In this document: positions 1 to 9,869 of the stretch, one piece after another
Layout: every line of letters starts with the position of its first letter
Position numbering within the stretch: position 1 is the stretch's first letter
Source: Phorcus lineatus
Lineage: Eukaryota; Mollusca; Gastropoda; Trochida; Trochidae
Assembly: GCA_921293015.1 (NCBI GenBank)
Contig: OV121097.1
Span: 29,423,429 to 29,487,428, forward strand
Reading direction: 5' to 3'
Length of the DNA stretch: 64,000 nucleotides
Made by a program: the position numbers and the translations under genes
Notes under the pieces: generated by a model
What the model saw: the letters and a program-made list of their open reading frames with translations, nothing else
What the model was told of the DNA's origin: nothing
Database searches by the model: none

Positions 1-149
1 AAAAAGACTAGCGTCATATCTTAGTTTCTGTAAAATTAAATTGGTCCGTGTGAATGTGACCCTTATGTGCTGCCATACTTCACAGTCATGTAGATGACGT
101 TCTATGGGGAAAAAACCAACCATATGATATTCAAAAGAGTTAAAGGGGC

Positions 150-440
150 AAAAGTATGCTAGTGGATTCAAATATATCAAAACTTCATAAATAGCGTCAT
201 TTGATCAAGAAGTGATCGTTTCTGGAAAAAAGAACAATTATGCTTATCAGTACAGTATAGTTATAATAAACAGGAACAAAGTCGAGGTTTTTATCGAAAA
301 CTCGACAATGGCGCGGCCAGTAACTCTCAAACGTAATTTTTGAAAACTTATTTACAGTAGACCCAACGACCGCAATAGATTGGTAGTGCTAAGTAGGTAC
401 TCTAACCAATTAAATTTGCTGACAACGCTGCAGTTGTAGG
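150..440. repeat. Diverged fragment related to MITE family 1
   Basis: Shared blocks with the intact copies are gcgtcatttgatcaagaagt, tcgaaaactcgacaatggcgcg, caaacgtaatttttgaaaac and gattggtagtg. The ends are not recognisable. Confidence 0.5.
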
Positions 441-484
441 CCTAATTAGAGAGTCAGAACTTGTCTATAGATCCGAGCTCTCTA

Positions 485-908
485 GATTTTTGAATTGCTG
501 TAAATCTAATTTTATATTTGAACGTTCAAAAAACTAAAGAAATGATAACTGATTTTAGAACAAAGTCAACAGTACACTCTGTGTGTTTTTATAGAAATGA
601 TATAGAAAGAGTAAATGAATATAAATACTTAGGTAATATCATTGATTCTAAACTTGGAGTTTGGAATGAGAATAATGAGAAAATCATTCATTCCGTGCAG
701 CATTAGAGAAATACATTCTGTCTAATGTTGCATCACGTTTTTCATGTAAACGTAAATTATCTATCCAAGTCTATGTTGACTGATTTGACATGAATTGTTT
801 TTTAATATTATGTTCTAAGTTGTCATCACATTTCTGGAGAATTTTTAATTATACAAAACAAATTTCCCTTTTGGGACAATAAAGATTGACCTATCTTATC
901 TTATCTTA
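485..908 (+). mobile_element. 5'-truncated LINE 3' end (CR1/Rex-type)
   Basis: A reverse-transcriptase C-terminal fragment reads L-N-V-Q-K-T-K-E-M-I-T-D-F-R, then E-Y-K-Y-L-G-N-I-I-D, in frame from about 515 to 700, with stops before and after. The 3' end has the sequence aatttcccttttgggacaat followed by aaagattg and a (CTTAT)n simple tail at 889-908, the usual end of CR1/Rex-like LINEs. Only about 420 bases remain, so it is a dead insertion. Confidence 0.75.
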
Positions 909-1418
909 ACTATAACACATGCAATTGGAGGCAGAGAGGCGACAACTCTGTGGCCTTTTTATATTACAATCGAAAATTAGAAAATAACATAAAAATGTAA
1001 CTTTCGAAGACATATGGTATTTTCACCCTAATGACCAAAAACTTACCTATTTTCCCCTTAAACATTAGAGATAACTTTTATAAAAAAATTAAGCAAAATT
1101 TGAGAGCAAACATAAAGACAACAAAAATTAGAACATTTTTAATATCTACTTCTAACAACTCAATATCTTAATATGCAGTAACGAATTTTATAACCATCGA
1201 GAACCATTATGTTTTTTTGAATTTATCTTTCATTCGTTGTCGTGACGGCATGTCAAAAACAATGTTGTTACGTCACAGTGCGGCTATATATGACGGTACC
1301 GACTGTGACTGTGGGCAATCGGCCTATGATTAATGTTGATTTTGATAATGTTCCTTGAGTTTGCCACTTCGGTAACTATATTTAACAATTTTTAAGAAAC
1401 CCGTCCCTGAATAACAGC

Positions 1419-1444
1419 ATATCCCTCGCTGTCGCTCGGGATAT
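1419..1444. repeat. Short hairpin with TCGCT(G/C)TCGCTC loop, site 1
   Basis: ATATCCC and GGGATAT pair around tcgctgtcgctc. The same loop recurs at 13311, 24444 and 33163. It lies just 3' of the FAM234-like exon 2. Confidence 0.65.
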
Positions 1445-1520
1445 ACTAATATTTAGTTACTAGTTTTGTATGTCTTGGACACTCATATAATTTCCTCTAT
1501 TTGCTATTTTGTCAACTCAC

Positions 1521-1664
1521 TTTTCTCTTCACAGTATTCCTTAATTCCTTTGAGTTCGTCAAGTGTATTTGCTACAGCAAGATCAACCCCATGGGCCATA
1601 CCATACAACACGTCCGGCAACCCATCTCCATCTATATCCGGGGTTCTTATAGACGCTTCCGCAC
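1521..1664 (-). CDS. FAM234-like coding exon 2: start of beta-propeller-like ectodomain
   Basis: The acceptor cag ends at 1665 and the donor gtgagttgac starts at 1520. The exon reads through without a stop in the phase left by the upstream exon (G+GT = Gly). It encodes the DxDGDGxxD loop followed by a hydrophobic V-L-Y strand, the usual FG-GAP-like unit. It ends with a charged stretch containing one Cys (E-Y-C-E-E-K), leaving one base for a next exon that I cannot find between 1 and 1520. Confidence 0.65.
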
Positions 1665-2648
1665 CTGGTTATGATAATATATCTATCATAAATGATAATA
1701 AATCAAAATGAATCATTATATTTTGAATAAAGTATATGAATTATATCAATTGTGTATAAGATATAGTCAGTTGTGCTTGGGTGATTTTGTTTTCCCAATG
1801 TGAGAAAATGTATCTCTTCACAGGTTCTTACGATGGCTGTACCTCTTTCGTTTCAATGGAATGCATGGCCTAAGCAAGACTCATTCAATCATTTGGTACT
1901 GTTAGTGACAGAAAAGCACTTTGCAGATGAACATTTTTAAAAAAATTGTAAATCTTTTAAAAGTGTTCGACATCTCTCTCGTCTTTGAATTATGTGTTAT
2001 CAATCTTGAGTTCCTATTAACAACACGTTGGTTTCTTCCTATTTTATAAAATGATAGCAAAATTCTTTCAGCCTATAATCATTTTTAAACAATGAATATT
2101 CGCTTACCTGTATTGTTTAGAATAACTTGCCAATCAGCAGTTGTTTCTTCCCTGTGAAGTTCATGATTGACATTATGCAATGTACTTGCTGGTATTGTGG
2201 TCGTTTTTAAATCATCTGTTGATTTGCCGACTTCAATTTCATGATTCGCAGTGGGTAATGAAGTTGCGAGTTTTGAAGTCAATGTAGAATCACCCTCAGT
2301 CGCTTCAATAGTACTAGGAACATCTGTAGTGTTAGATGGTTTTTTGGTTACCTTTGGATGCGGTCGAGTTTCAGATTTCAACTTAGAACGGACGGCACCA
2401 GCTATCACAGCGATTAATAACCCCGCTCCTACCACTCCAAGAATTGCGAGGAATGCGTAAAATGGTTTGGATCTCCGTGTTGGTTCCCTTCTGTGGGGTC
2501 TGTAGGCTTTAGGAAAAGGAAGGCCGGCGGCTCCCTTCGCCCCGTCTTGGAGACTCTCTGTGGCAACAAACCCCTCTTCCTCCTCATCCCCCTCCTCATC
2601 AGAACCCCCCTGAAGTAAGGGGGAGTATTGGGGGTCATTGCGAGACAT
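1521..2648 (-). CDS. FAM234/ITFG3-like type II membrane protein, partial (first two coding exons)
   Basis: Two exons join in frame: 2108-2648 (541 nt, phase 1 out) and 1521-1664 (144 nt, phase 1 out). The donors are gtaagc and gtgagt, and the internal acceptor is ataaccag. The protein has an acidic cytoplasmic head (residues 17-26), a basic stretch before the membrane (47-61), one hydrophobic segment at about 63-85, then a Thr/Ser-rich stalk and a Trp (W173) that begins a folded ectodomain. Residues 190-198 form a DxDGDGxxD loop typical of FG-GAP/beta-propeller repeats. A short cytoplasmic N-terminus, a single membrane segment, then W-x-x-D-x-(N/D)-G-D-type repeats is the layout of FAM234A/B. 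The family call is by architecture and motif, not alignment. The stop codon and most of the propeller would lie left of position 1. The first ATG of the exon after an acceptor at 2673 is taken as the start. Confidence 0.6.
2108..2648 (-). CDS. FAM234-like coding exon 1: cytoplasmic head, membrane segment, stalk
   Basis: The ATG is at 2648-2646 and the donor gtaagc follows position 2108. A consensus acceptor (ctatttcag) at 2676-2674 shows this exon has untranslated bases from 2673 and is not the first exon of the transcript. Residues 8-11 (YSPL) fit a Yxx-hydrophobic sorting signal. The run Glu/Asp 17-25 is followed by a Pro/Arg/Lys-rich stretch and a strongly hydrophobic Leu/Val/Ala/Gly segment. 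The lumenal stalk is rich in Thr, Ser and Pro and has sequons NTT at 106-108 and 179-181 (N179-T180-G181 lacks the Ser/Thr, so only the first is valid). Confidence 0.7.
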
Positions 2649-3510
2649 GTTCCGTTTCAGGTACTCACCGACTCTGAAATAGAATAGTTTTGAATGACAT
2701 ATGAAAGCTTTAAGTCTGACGCCATGAATTGTATCCATACCAAACATTCAGTATGCATAAAAAGCTTTTTCAGCAAGATTTTAGTTATTCATCCATGACA
2801 ATATATCATTTTCATAAAACAATATAAAAGAGTACGTTTGATGTTACCATATGTCCTAAAATAAGTTCAAAGTGCCCCATATCTTTTTCACCTAAATTAC
2901 AGAATTATTATTTTTTCTTGTTCAAAAAATTATGAAAGACTATGTAATTGTCAGGAAGTCGAAATCTGCGTCCAATTTACATTCATATTACACATATACC
3001 TACCCAAAACTACCAATCAATTTTGTCATGTCCCTTCTGTAAATAAGTTTTAAAACTTACGTTTGAGTCTTTGGCAAGCGCTATTGTCAGGTTTTCGATT
3101 ATAAATCACGACCTTAATCCGTTTATTGTCACAATGCTGAAATTATAAGCAGTCAGATGCTGATTTTCAGAGCCCACCACTAGTTTTCGATAAAATAACA
3201 TCATTAATAAAGTTTGACATATTTGATCCAACAACATACCCAATGCCCCCTTAAGTAATTTAGCCTAAGTCTAAGCCTAAGCCTACAAGATATATCGTTT
3301 AGATGATATATATATTTTTGGTGATATGTGGTACCATAGAGGTTACCATAGAGCCGTTTACAGTGAAATGTTAGGCACATCAGATGGAAGCAAACTAAAA
3401 AGGTATTTTCTTCACATCATCAAAGTCCTACAGCAACAGAAAGTATTGAGACATTAAAATCATTGTTGAGTTACTTTCGAAATGGTAGGAAGGTGTTTGT
3501 TTGAATATGA

Positions 3511-3830
3511 GGAGGTGAGTTTGGGTTTAACGCTTCTTTCAAGAGTATTTCCACAAATATCAAGGCTGCTAGTATTGTTGCAGGGAGAAAGCCTGCAACA
3601 CCATTGTGGCTATTCATGCCGGTGAAACCTGCGAGTATCGGCTGGAACTAGCGAACCATGGATGCTACTGCGCTGATATTCAGTGTAGCATTGCACCGAA
3701 AACTTACTGCCTATAAAACATTTCTTAACTGCAGATACATTTGCGAGCCCCAGTCGGGATTCGACTCTCTCAGTCGGAACACCTCTTGTTCCGATGCCGA
3801 ACGCGCTAAAAACTGCGCTTTCCCGCCAAC
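3511..3830 (-). mobile_element. tRNA-derived SINE, degenerate copy
   Basis: This copy aligns along its length with the copy at 29205-29492 (shared blocks ctgctagt, ggctggaactagcgaaccatgg, gtgtagcattgcacc). The tail on the minus strand ends G-C-G-T-T-A-A-A-C-C-C. The tRNA-like head includes TTTAGCGCGTTCGGC (box A type), with a decayed box B near 3760. Confidence 0.7.
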
Positions 3831-4112
3831 AGGTTAAAATATGATAAATAATAGAGGTAAGGTCGCTTTGACATTGAGCAACAAAATTTACAGGTGTTTA
3901 TGGAGTAGGTTATTTCGCATACAGCATAAATTTAATGTGTACCAATTATGTTACATTTATGGTTGTGTAGATAAATAAACTATGTATTAGGTTACTGGAA
4001 CATTCGCCTCACAATATCATAATCATGCTCATCAAGTAACCATAATTCAATTGAAATCATGAGATAATTATTAATGAATGTAAATGTTTTTACAATGGAT
4101 GGGGTCGATCTG

Positions 4113-4162
4113 TCCTCATTTCGTCTACACCTCATTTCGCCTACACCTCATTTCGCCTAACT
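4113..4162. repeat. 17-bp short tandem repeat, about 2.5 units
   Basis: The unit ctcatttcgcctacacc recurs with one C/T change in the first copy. Confidence 0.6.
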
Positions 4163-4266
4163 GTTATCAAAACACAGTTACGGGTGGAGCACATGATAGA
4201 TGCACCCTGATCCCTTAAAAATAATTAACGACTTCCATAACAAGGAAAGAATAGCTCTGTGTGTGT

Positions 4267-4290
4267 GGGGGGGGGGGGGGGGGGGGGGGG
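4267..4290. repeat. Poly-G tract (24)
   Basis: An uninterrupted G run follows gtgtgt and is followed by tggtgggaggggg. It lies in the presumed first intron of the FAM234-like gene. The length is prone to sequencing error. Confidence 0.85.
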
Positions 4291-5463
4291 TGGTGGGAGG
4301 GGGTGATGTTATTTTATGTGGAAATGTCAGATACTTATCGGAATTGACTTGGACGAGCGAATTGTTACATTAAGTCAGCAAATAACCTATTTCATTAATG
4401 ACAAAAGACAAGCCATCCACTTTGTGTTGCAGCGTTTATAAGAAAATGCAAGATGTCTGATTCAATCCCATGGAGCAAATAACCAATACTGGAAATGTAC
4501 ATGAAGGATTTTCCATTACGCTACAAAATGAATAGTATTCCAAAATACTATTCCCCCTAACGCCAATAAGTTTGTCCTCTTTCAAATACTATTCTCTTTT
4601 TACTACGATTCACTGAACAACTTGTCATGCGCAATTCAAAACTCAATAAATAAATATTAACACTCTCCTCAGGTGTCAGTTTGACATGTGATGACGCCTA
4701 AGGACAATAATTCTTTTTCATGAAATGATAATACTTATGATAAGTTTACTGCTTATTTAAGTAAAATGCATGAAATATTGCCAATCATACCATGTAAAAA
4801 ACAGTTAGAAAAAGAAGTTAGTTAAATGCTAAACATATGGTAGACATCTAGTCACGTCTTATAGAAAACTAAAGGCTGATGAGAAAAGGGTAGCAACGGG
4901 ACGATAGGTAAAATATAAGGTTTTAAGTATCATTTATGCTAACAAATTTGAATGATAAAATAATCTTTTTAAAAACCTAATGCATCGAATCTAACAGTGA
5001 GTACAACAGCCTTATTATTAAAAAAGATATGTTTACGCCGCAGTGACCTCATTTCAATGAATTAATTTTAAATGTTACCTTTGACTTAGAAATGAGGAAG
5101 CCATGTGGTTTAATGTCGTGTCTTGAACTCAACGAATCCTTCAAATCCGCGAGGCGGTAACAATACTTTGATTCAGATAGGGACACAATATTTAGTTCCA
5201 GTTCGTATTTGTCATAAGATGATCCCAAATGTAAACATCCTCTGTTTACAAAGGATCGGGTGAGACGTGAAACTCACAAGCCTTCGAATATATACACGTT
5301 TTCTGTTAATTGAAAGAAAATTGAAAATATAAATATTTCGCCTACATATAAAGACAAAATATTACTTTGTAGAAAGGTGACTTACATTCTTCATGTCATG
5401 TTGCTCCATTCACGAAATGTTGAGTACTTTACCAAACTCTTACAAAGTCAAATTACGCATAAA

Positions 5464-6699
5464 CGAGGGGTGTCCCAAAACTTTCCAGCCTAACCATCAA
5501 AATCAAAGAAACATTCAAATTTGTACGACTTATTTTTCGACGTAATCACCCTTGACATGCATTTGCTCCAGCGTTTTTGTAACATCTACAAACCATCTGA
5601 AAGCCCGTTCTTATCACTATACCCCAATAACTCCTCTACTGCAGCAATGATGTCATCGTCAGTCTCAAACCTTTGGCCACGGAGCTCTGTTCTCAGTCGA
5701 GGGAAGAGGAAGAAGTCTGAGGGGGCTATGTCTGGAGAATAATCAGGGTGGGGGAGAGTCCTGAACCCACAATCCTGTGCTGCACTGACTGCAATTTGGG
5801 CGGTGTAGACAGGAGCATCGTCCTGCAACAGCCACACACCTTTGTGCAGTTTACCCCTTCGTTTCTCTTGGATTTCTTCTCGTAGTTCATTTGCGTAATT
5901 AGTGCCATTGATTGTGGAATCTTTCTTTAAATCATCAATCATTATTTCACCCTGAGAGTCCCAGAAAACGGATGCCATGACCTTCCGACTGGAGGAACAA
6001 GATTTTTACTTTTTAGGGGTTGGTGATGTGCTGTGTTTCCATTGCATGTTTTGGCTTTTTGTCTCAGGATCCAAATGATGAACCCAGGTTTCATCTTGAG
6101 TAACAGCATGAGCGAAAAATTATTCTGGGTCTGCGCGATACTCGTCAAGAAGTTGCTGACTGACCAGGACACGTTTTCGCTTTTGGTCCTCAGATAACAT
6201 TCTGGGGACTAAGCGTGCATATGTAAATGTTCAAGTATAATTCGTTCAACTGATGTATTACTGATGTGGTGAGTATCTGATAGTCATTATCCTGTCTTGC
6301 ATTATTGTGTCAAGAACAGCCTCAATGTTTTCACCTGTAGTGACATCAGATGGACGACCAGGACGGGGCTCGTCTTTAGTGCTTACTCTACCCCGTTTAA
6401 ATTCAGCACACCAATGTTTAATGGTGCTATATGAAGGAGCAGAGTCACGTAATGTTTGTAATGAATTTCCTTTGGAGTGTATTTTTTTAAACTAACAACC
6501 CTTCATTCACTTTTCCTCATTTCAGTAAAAAATGTGAGGGTACCTTTGAATGACAGGCTATTATACGCAATTGAAGACTATGCATCTCGTGATTTTCATG
6601 CCATTTACACGTCAATGAAGGTTCTTCATGCACGCATAGTATGGTTGCGTTTCAGGCATGTTTTCATATTCAGGCCGGAAACTTTTGGGACAACCCTCG
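5464..6699 (-). mobile_element. mariner transposon, inactivated
   Basis: Terminal inverted repeats of about 28 bases lie at 5464-5491 and 6672-6699 (CGAGGGGTGTCCCAAAACTT against CGAGGGTTGTCCCAAAAGTT), with TA at 6700-6701 and TA displaced by two bases at 5460. The minus strand encodes a complete but broken mariner transposase: helix-turn-helix region (S-A-P-S-Y-S-T-I-K-H-W-C), R-P-G-R-P-S-D, T-Q-D-E-T-W-V (first catalytic Asp), L-L-Q-D-D-A-P-V-Y (second) and D-Y-S-P-D-I-A-P-S-D (third, DD34D type). Confidence 0.88.
5490..6480 (-). pseudogene. mariner transposase pseudogene
   Basis: At least two in-frame TAA codons interrupt the catalytic core: one just before F-F-A-H-A-V-T-Q-D-E-T-W (near 6120) and one after S-P-T-P-K-K (near 6009). 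Further stops lie between the DNA-binding and catalytic parts, near 6230-6270. The longest clean piece is 5586-5978. The three Asp positions survive, so the decay is recent enough to read but the protein cannot be made. Confidence 0.8.
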
Positions 6700-8294
6700 T
6701 ACTATATACAAATATAGTATACTGACGCAAACAGGAAGAGTTATCAAGCTGTACTTGTGATGATAGAAATATCATAACTTATGAATGCTTCCGGCTTATG
6801 CTTTTGTGTGATAGTCGTGATTAATGTATAGACGATGAAACTGTCTAAACTGGCAGCCATTTTTGGAACCGAATTAAAATTGACAGTTCCACTGTTCTAA
6901 TAACTTATAAAACGATGACCAGTGGAGCATTGATGACTGATATAATTACTGCTATTTAGTCAAGAGAGCATGCAAAAAATGAAATATGAAAAGTACCAAT
7001 ATATTGCAATACGTATTGCAATACGCTTTCCTATATAGCAATATATTGCAATACGAAAATGAGGAGCGATACCAATGCTTAAACAGCTAGTCTTCTGTGG
7101 GATTCAGGCATCGAATGCCATGAGTGATGATGAAAAATAGCCTAACTAGTTTATCTTGAAAATGTTAATCGACATTTATTTTGTTTTCAAATCGAATGGA
7201 CAAGATGAGTGACACAAACATCTCAAAGATAGATCGTGCTTTAAGTGAAAAAATGGAACCGGTTATAATGTGTTTTTGTTTCATTTTAATATGGTTTAAG
7301 AAGAGACATAAGTATAAAATCAATAAATCGTTGACTTTCTGTACCATGAAAAACTTTCTTCTTCAAATGTAATAGATACTGTTATTTATGAAAAAAATAT
7401 TATGTATTATTTATTAATAAAAAAAAAAATTTGATGGTTTTTAACGAATTTAGTTATTAACAAAAAAAGTATAAAAAGCATGGTAAACATACATGTAGTG
7501 TTATACCACAAAAAAACGTATGGACTGATGATGATTGTGAATATGACTACATATATCCTCGTCTTGTTATTACAAGTGGGTGTAGGTATATAACAAACTA
7601 CCTATCGATTTTTGAGCTCCGAGAATAGGTTTTGTGATATTCACAAACTGACACGGAGAATGAAGACAGTAACAGTTGTTTGCGTGCGACTGCTATTCAA
7701 AATGAATCTAAATGTAATAGGAGATGGGGTTTTTTATTTTTGGTGTGTGTGAGGAATCAGATTGCTACAAGTATGTCCATTTATTTTACCTTCATTGTGA
7801 TTTGAACGCAATGTTTAAAGCAGACATATAACAGCTTACGATATACACACTAGTCATATCTAATCATTGGTACAAATGATAAATGATGCTGGTATATTGA
7901 AAATTATTTACAAAAGCATACAAAAACGAATGTCTTTTTTAAATATCTTATATATCTTATATTTTTTTTATAAAATTTTAATAAGCGGGTAACCATAATA
8001 TTTTGAATTGAGAACTATATTATCATTCATATTTATTTACCATGAACATGATGAACTCGTAACAGCCACCCTGCATTTGTAATCTAACAATATCTCGCTG
8101 TCAACCATTCCCTCTCAACATTCAGAGCCTCCACCCCCAACCTCCACCCTCAGTTCTACTCATGAGGCTACCGGTGTTAGCGCTGAAAGTAGCTACCCGT
8201 TAAGTTACCCCTTAGTAACCATGGTGACACACTATCTAATGTTAGGTTTTAATTACAAAGCCGATATAAAGTTTCAACTATATAATCAACTTAC
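6700..8294. other. Presumed first intron of FAM234-like gene, right part
   Basis: AT-rich sequence with the palindrome at 7002-7023. Short frames near 7165-7372 are complementary to each other and have no coding signs. Confidence 0.5.
7002..7023. repeat. 22-bp perfect palindrome
   Basis: TATTGCAATACGTATTGCAA plus TA is its own reverse complement. A half copy (atattgcaatacg) recurs at 7045-7057. It may be a nested simple repeat. Confidence 0.7.
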
Positions 8295-8400
8295 CTGTAA
8301 AAGTTCGAACACGCAGAAGCCAAACACACCTGTCCTGTTATACAGGTAACATAGTCACGTTCCCCCTTTCTCCCCCACTTCCTTGTTGTAAAGGGAGGTA
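8295..8400 (-). other. candidate 5' untranslated first exon/promoter of the FAM234-like gene
   Basis: On the minus strand a strong donor (TTTACAG then gtaagttg) follows position 8295. The bases upstream, about 8340-8410, are C/T- and G-rich compared with the AT-rich surroundings, as near a transcription start. The next acceptor on this strand that leads into an open ATG is at 2673. This would make a 5.6-kb first intron holding the mariner and the first SINE. This is inferred from splice-site quality only; the 5' end of the exon is not defined. Confidence 0.3.
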
Positions 8401-9324
8401 ACTCGGAGTCGTTACGGTCTGATAATATCAACTTCTTATACGGCTGTCATGGTTGGCTTGTTTGCCCTTTGTTAGCTTGTTGCATGTATATCTAACAATC
8501 ATCATTGCAGCGAAAGGTTATTGATATCTCTTAAGATATACGTGATATGTTTATGTTTATCGATATGTTATGAGTTTCGGAGTTTATATACATGTAAGCA
8601 TCACAGTCTCAAGCTTCATTTCTTACACATCATAAATCATATTGTATAAGTTTTGAGATATATCAGAACTACACAATATATTTACGTATTTACCAATTAA
8701 AGGAAGAAGTTGATTTAACAGAAGAGGAACGAAGAATCGACGGAGTGGAAAATAATTTCATATAATAACTTTAATAAAAAACCCAAAAACACAATCATTG
8801 GTAAAAAAATGTTTTATTCAAATCAGCATCCGGTTGTATTCATAAAGGCAGACACGTACAGAAATATCTACATACTCGCACAAAGGGAGATTTTTGAACA
8901 GACATAGGCGATATCAAAGACATCAAATATGAAAGCAGATATTGCACAGAAGCATTAATTAAAGTGGTTCATGGTGTGTCGACACGACGACTAAATTAGA
9001 ATCTTTATATAAATAAAATAAAAATCAAATATCACTTATGAAAAAAACATTTTTAGTCTCTGTATTCTTAAAATCTTATCAAAGGGAAACCACAATGAAA
9101 GTAACGGCCCATTGGTTGCATATAACAGTTTGTCTACTTCCTACTTACGACAAGCGCGGGTAATCTGTCCTTGATATTGAAAAGAACACTCCACATATCA
9201 GTTGCAGATTTGCAATGAAAAAATAAATCTTAAGATGTTAGGGAATAATTTGCAGTTACTTTCACCTCGTACTGTTATGTCTATTCCTTTGGTTATTTTT
9301 GTCCTGAATAAAATAAACCATGAC

Positions 9325-9645
9325 CCCTAGGTTTCTTTTGAAATATCGGATGAAAAAAAATGTCACAAACATGCCAAGAAAAAAAGGACCAAAACCTCGA
9401 TTTTCTTTCTAAAATGTATGATGGAAAAATACATTGTTACGAATGTCCGTTGAACACCAGGGCCCCGAATTTCCTTTAAAATATTCGATGTAAAACTACA
9501 ATGGTCACCCAAGTGTGTTGAATAAATTCTTTTTATTCTTTTAAATGTTCGCCAAAAACGAATGGCACCAACTTTCAATCTATAAATAACCATATGGCCC
9601 CGTTTTTCTTTTCAAACGTTCGCCAAAAACAATTGTCACCAACAG
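9325..9645. repeat. Degenerate tandem repeat, about five units, just 3' of paralog A
   Basis: Units carry ggccccg, then tttcttttaaa, ttcgccaaaaac and aatggtcaccaa. The two right-hand units are closest to each other. The array lies within 75 bases of the paralog A stop codon and may be in its 3' untranslated region. Confidence 0.6.
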
Positions 9646-9717
9646 TAATTGTAACTGTAACCTCAACCGTTACCAAAAGCACAGTCAAAATAAACATATC
9701 TAAAAGACATTATTAGT

Positions 9718-9869
9718 TCAGGATATATAATGCGTCATTGACATTGTATTACAATGATCAGTGTCGCAGAAACAACACATCTCGCCGGAAATGAGTAGAC
9801 ACCCAGAACGAGGCAGAGGACGAGTATACTCAAGCGGAAGGACGTTTTCTGCGCATCCTCGGTAGACAA
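9718..9869 (-). CDS. Paralog A exon 7: finger 3 of the LU domain and stop
   Basis: The acceptor tttttcag is followed by 49 sense codons after the split Val and a TGA at 9720-9718. It encodes Cys238, Cys256 and then C264-C265-F-C267 and C272-N273, the LU closing motif. Cys264 replaces a Trp of paralog B and gives an odd number of cysteines in the domain. The tail M-S-M-T is shared with the paralog. A candidate AATAAA on this strand lies at 9537-9532. Confidence 0.88.

Larger units (their letters stand above)
2674..5463. other. Presumed first intron of FAM234-like gene, left part
   Basis: Apart from the SINE at 3511-3830, the 17-bp repeat and the poly-G run, I see no exon, RNA gene or element here on either strand. 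Confidence 0.5.
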
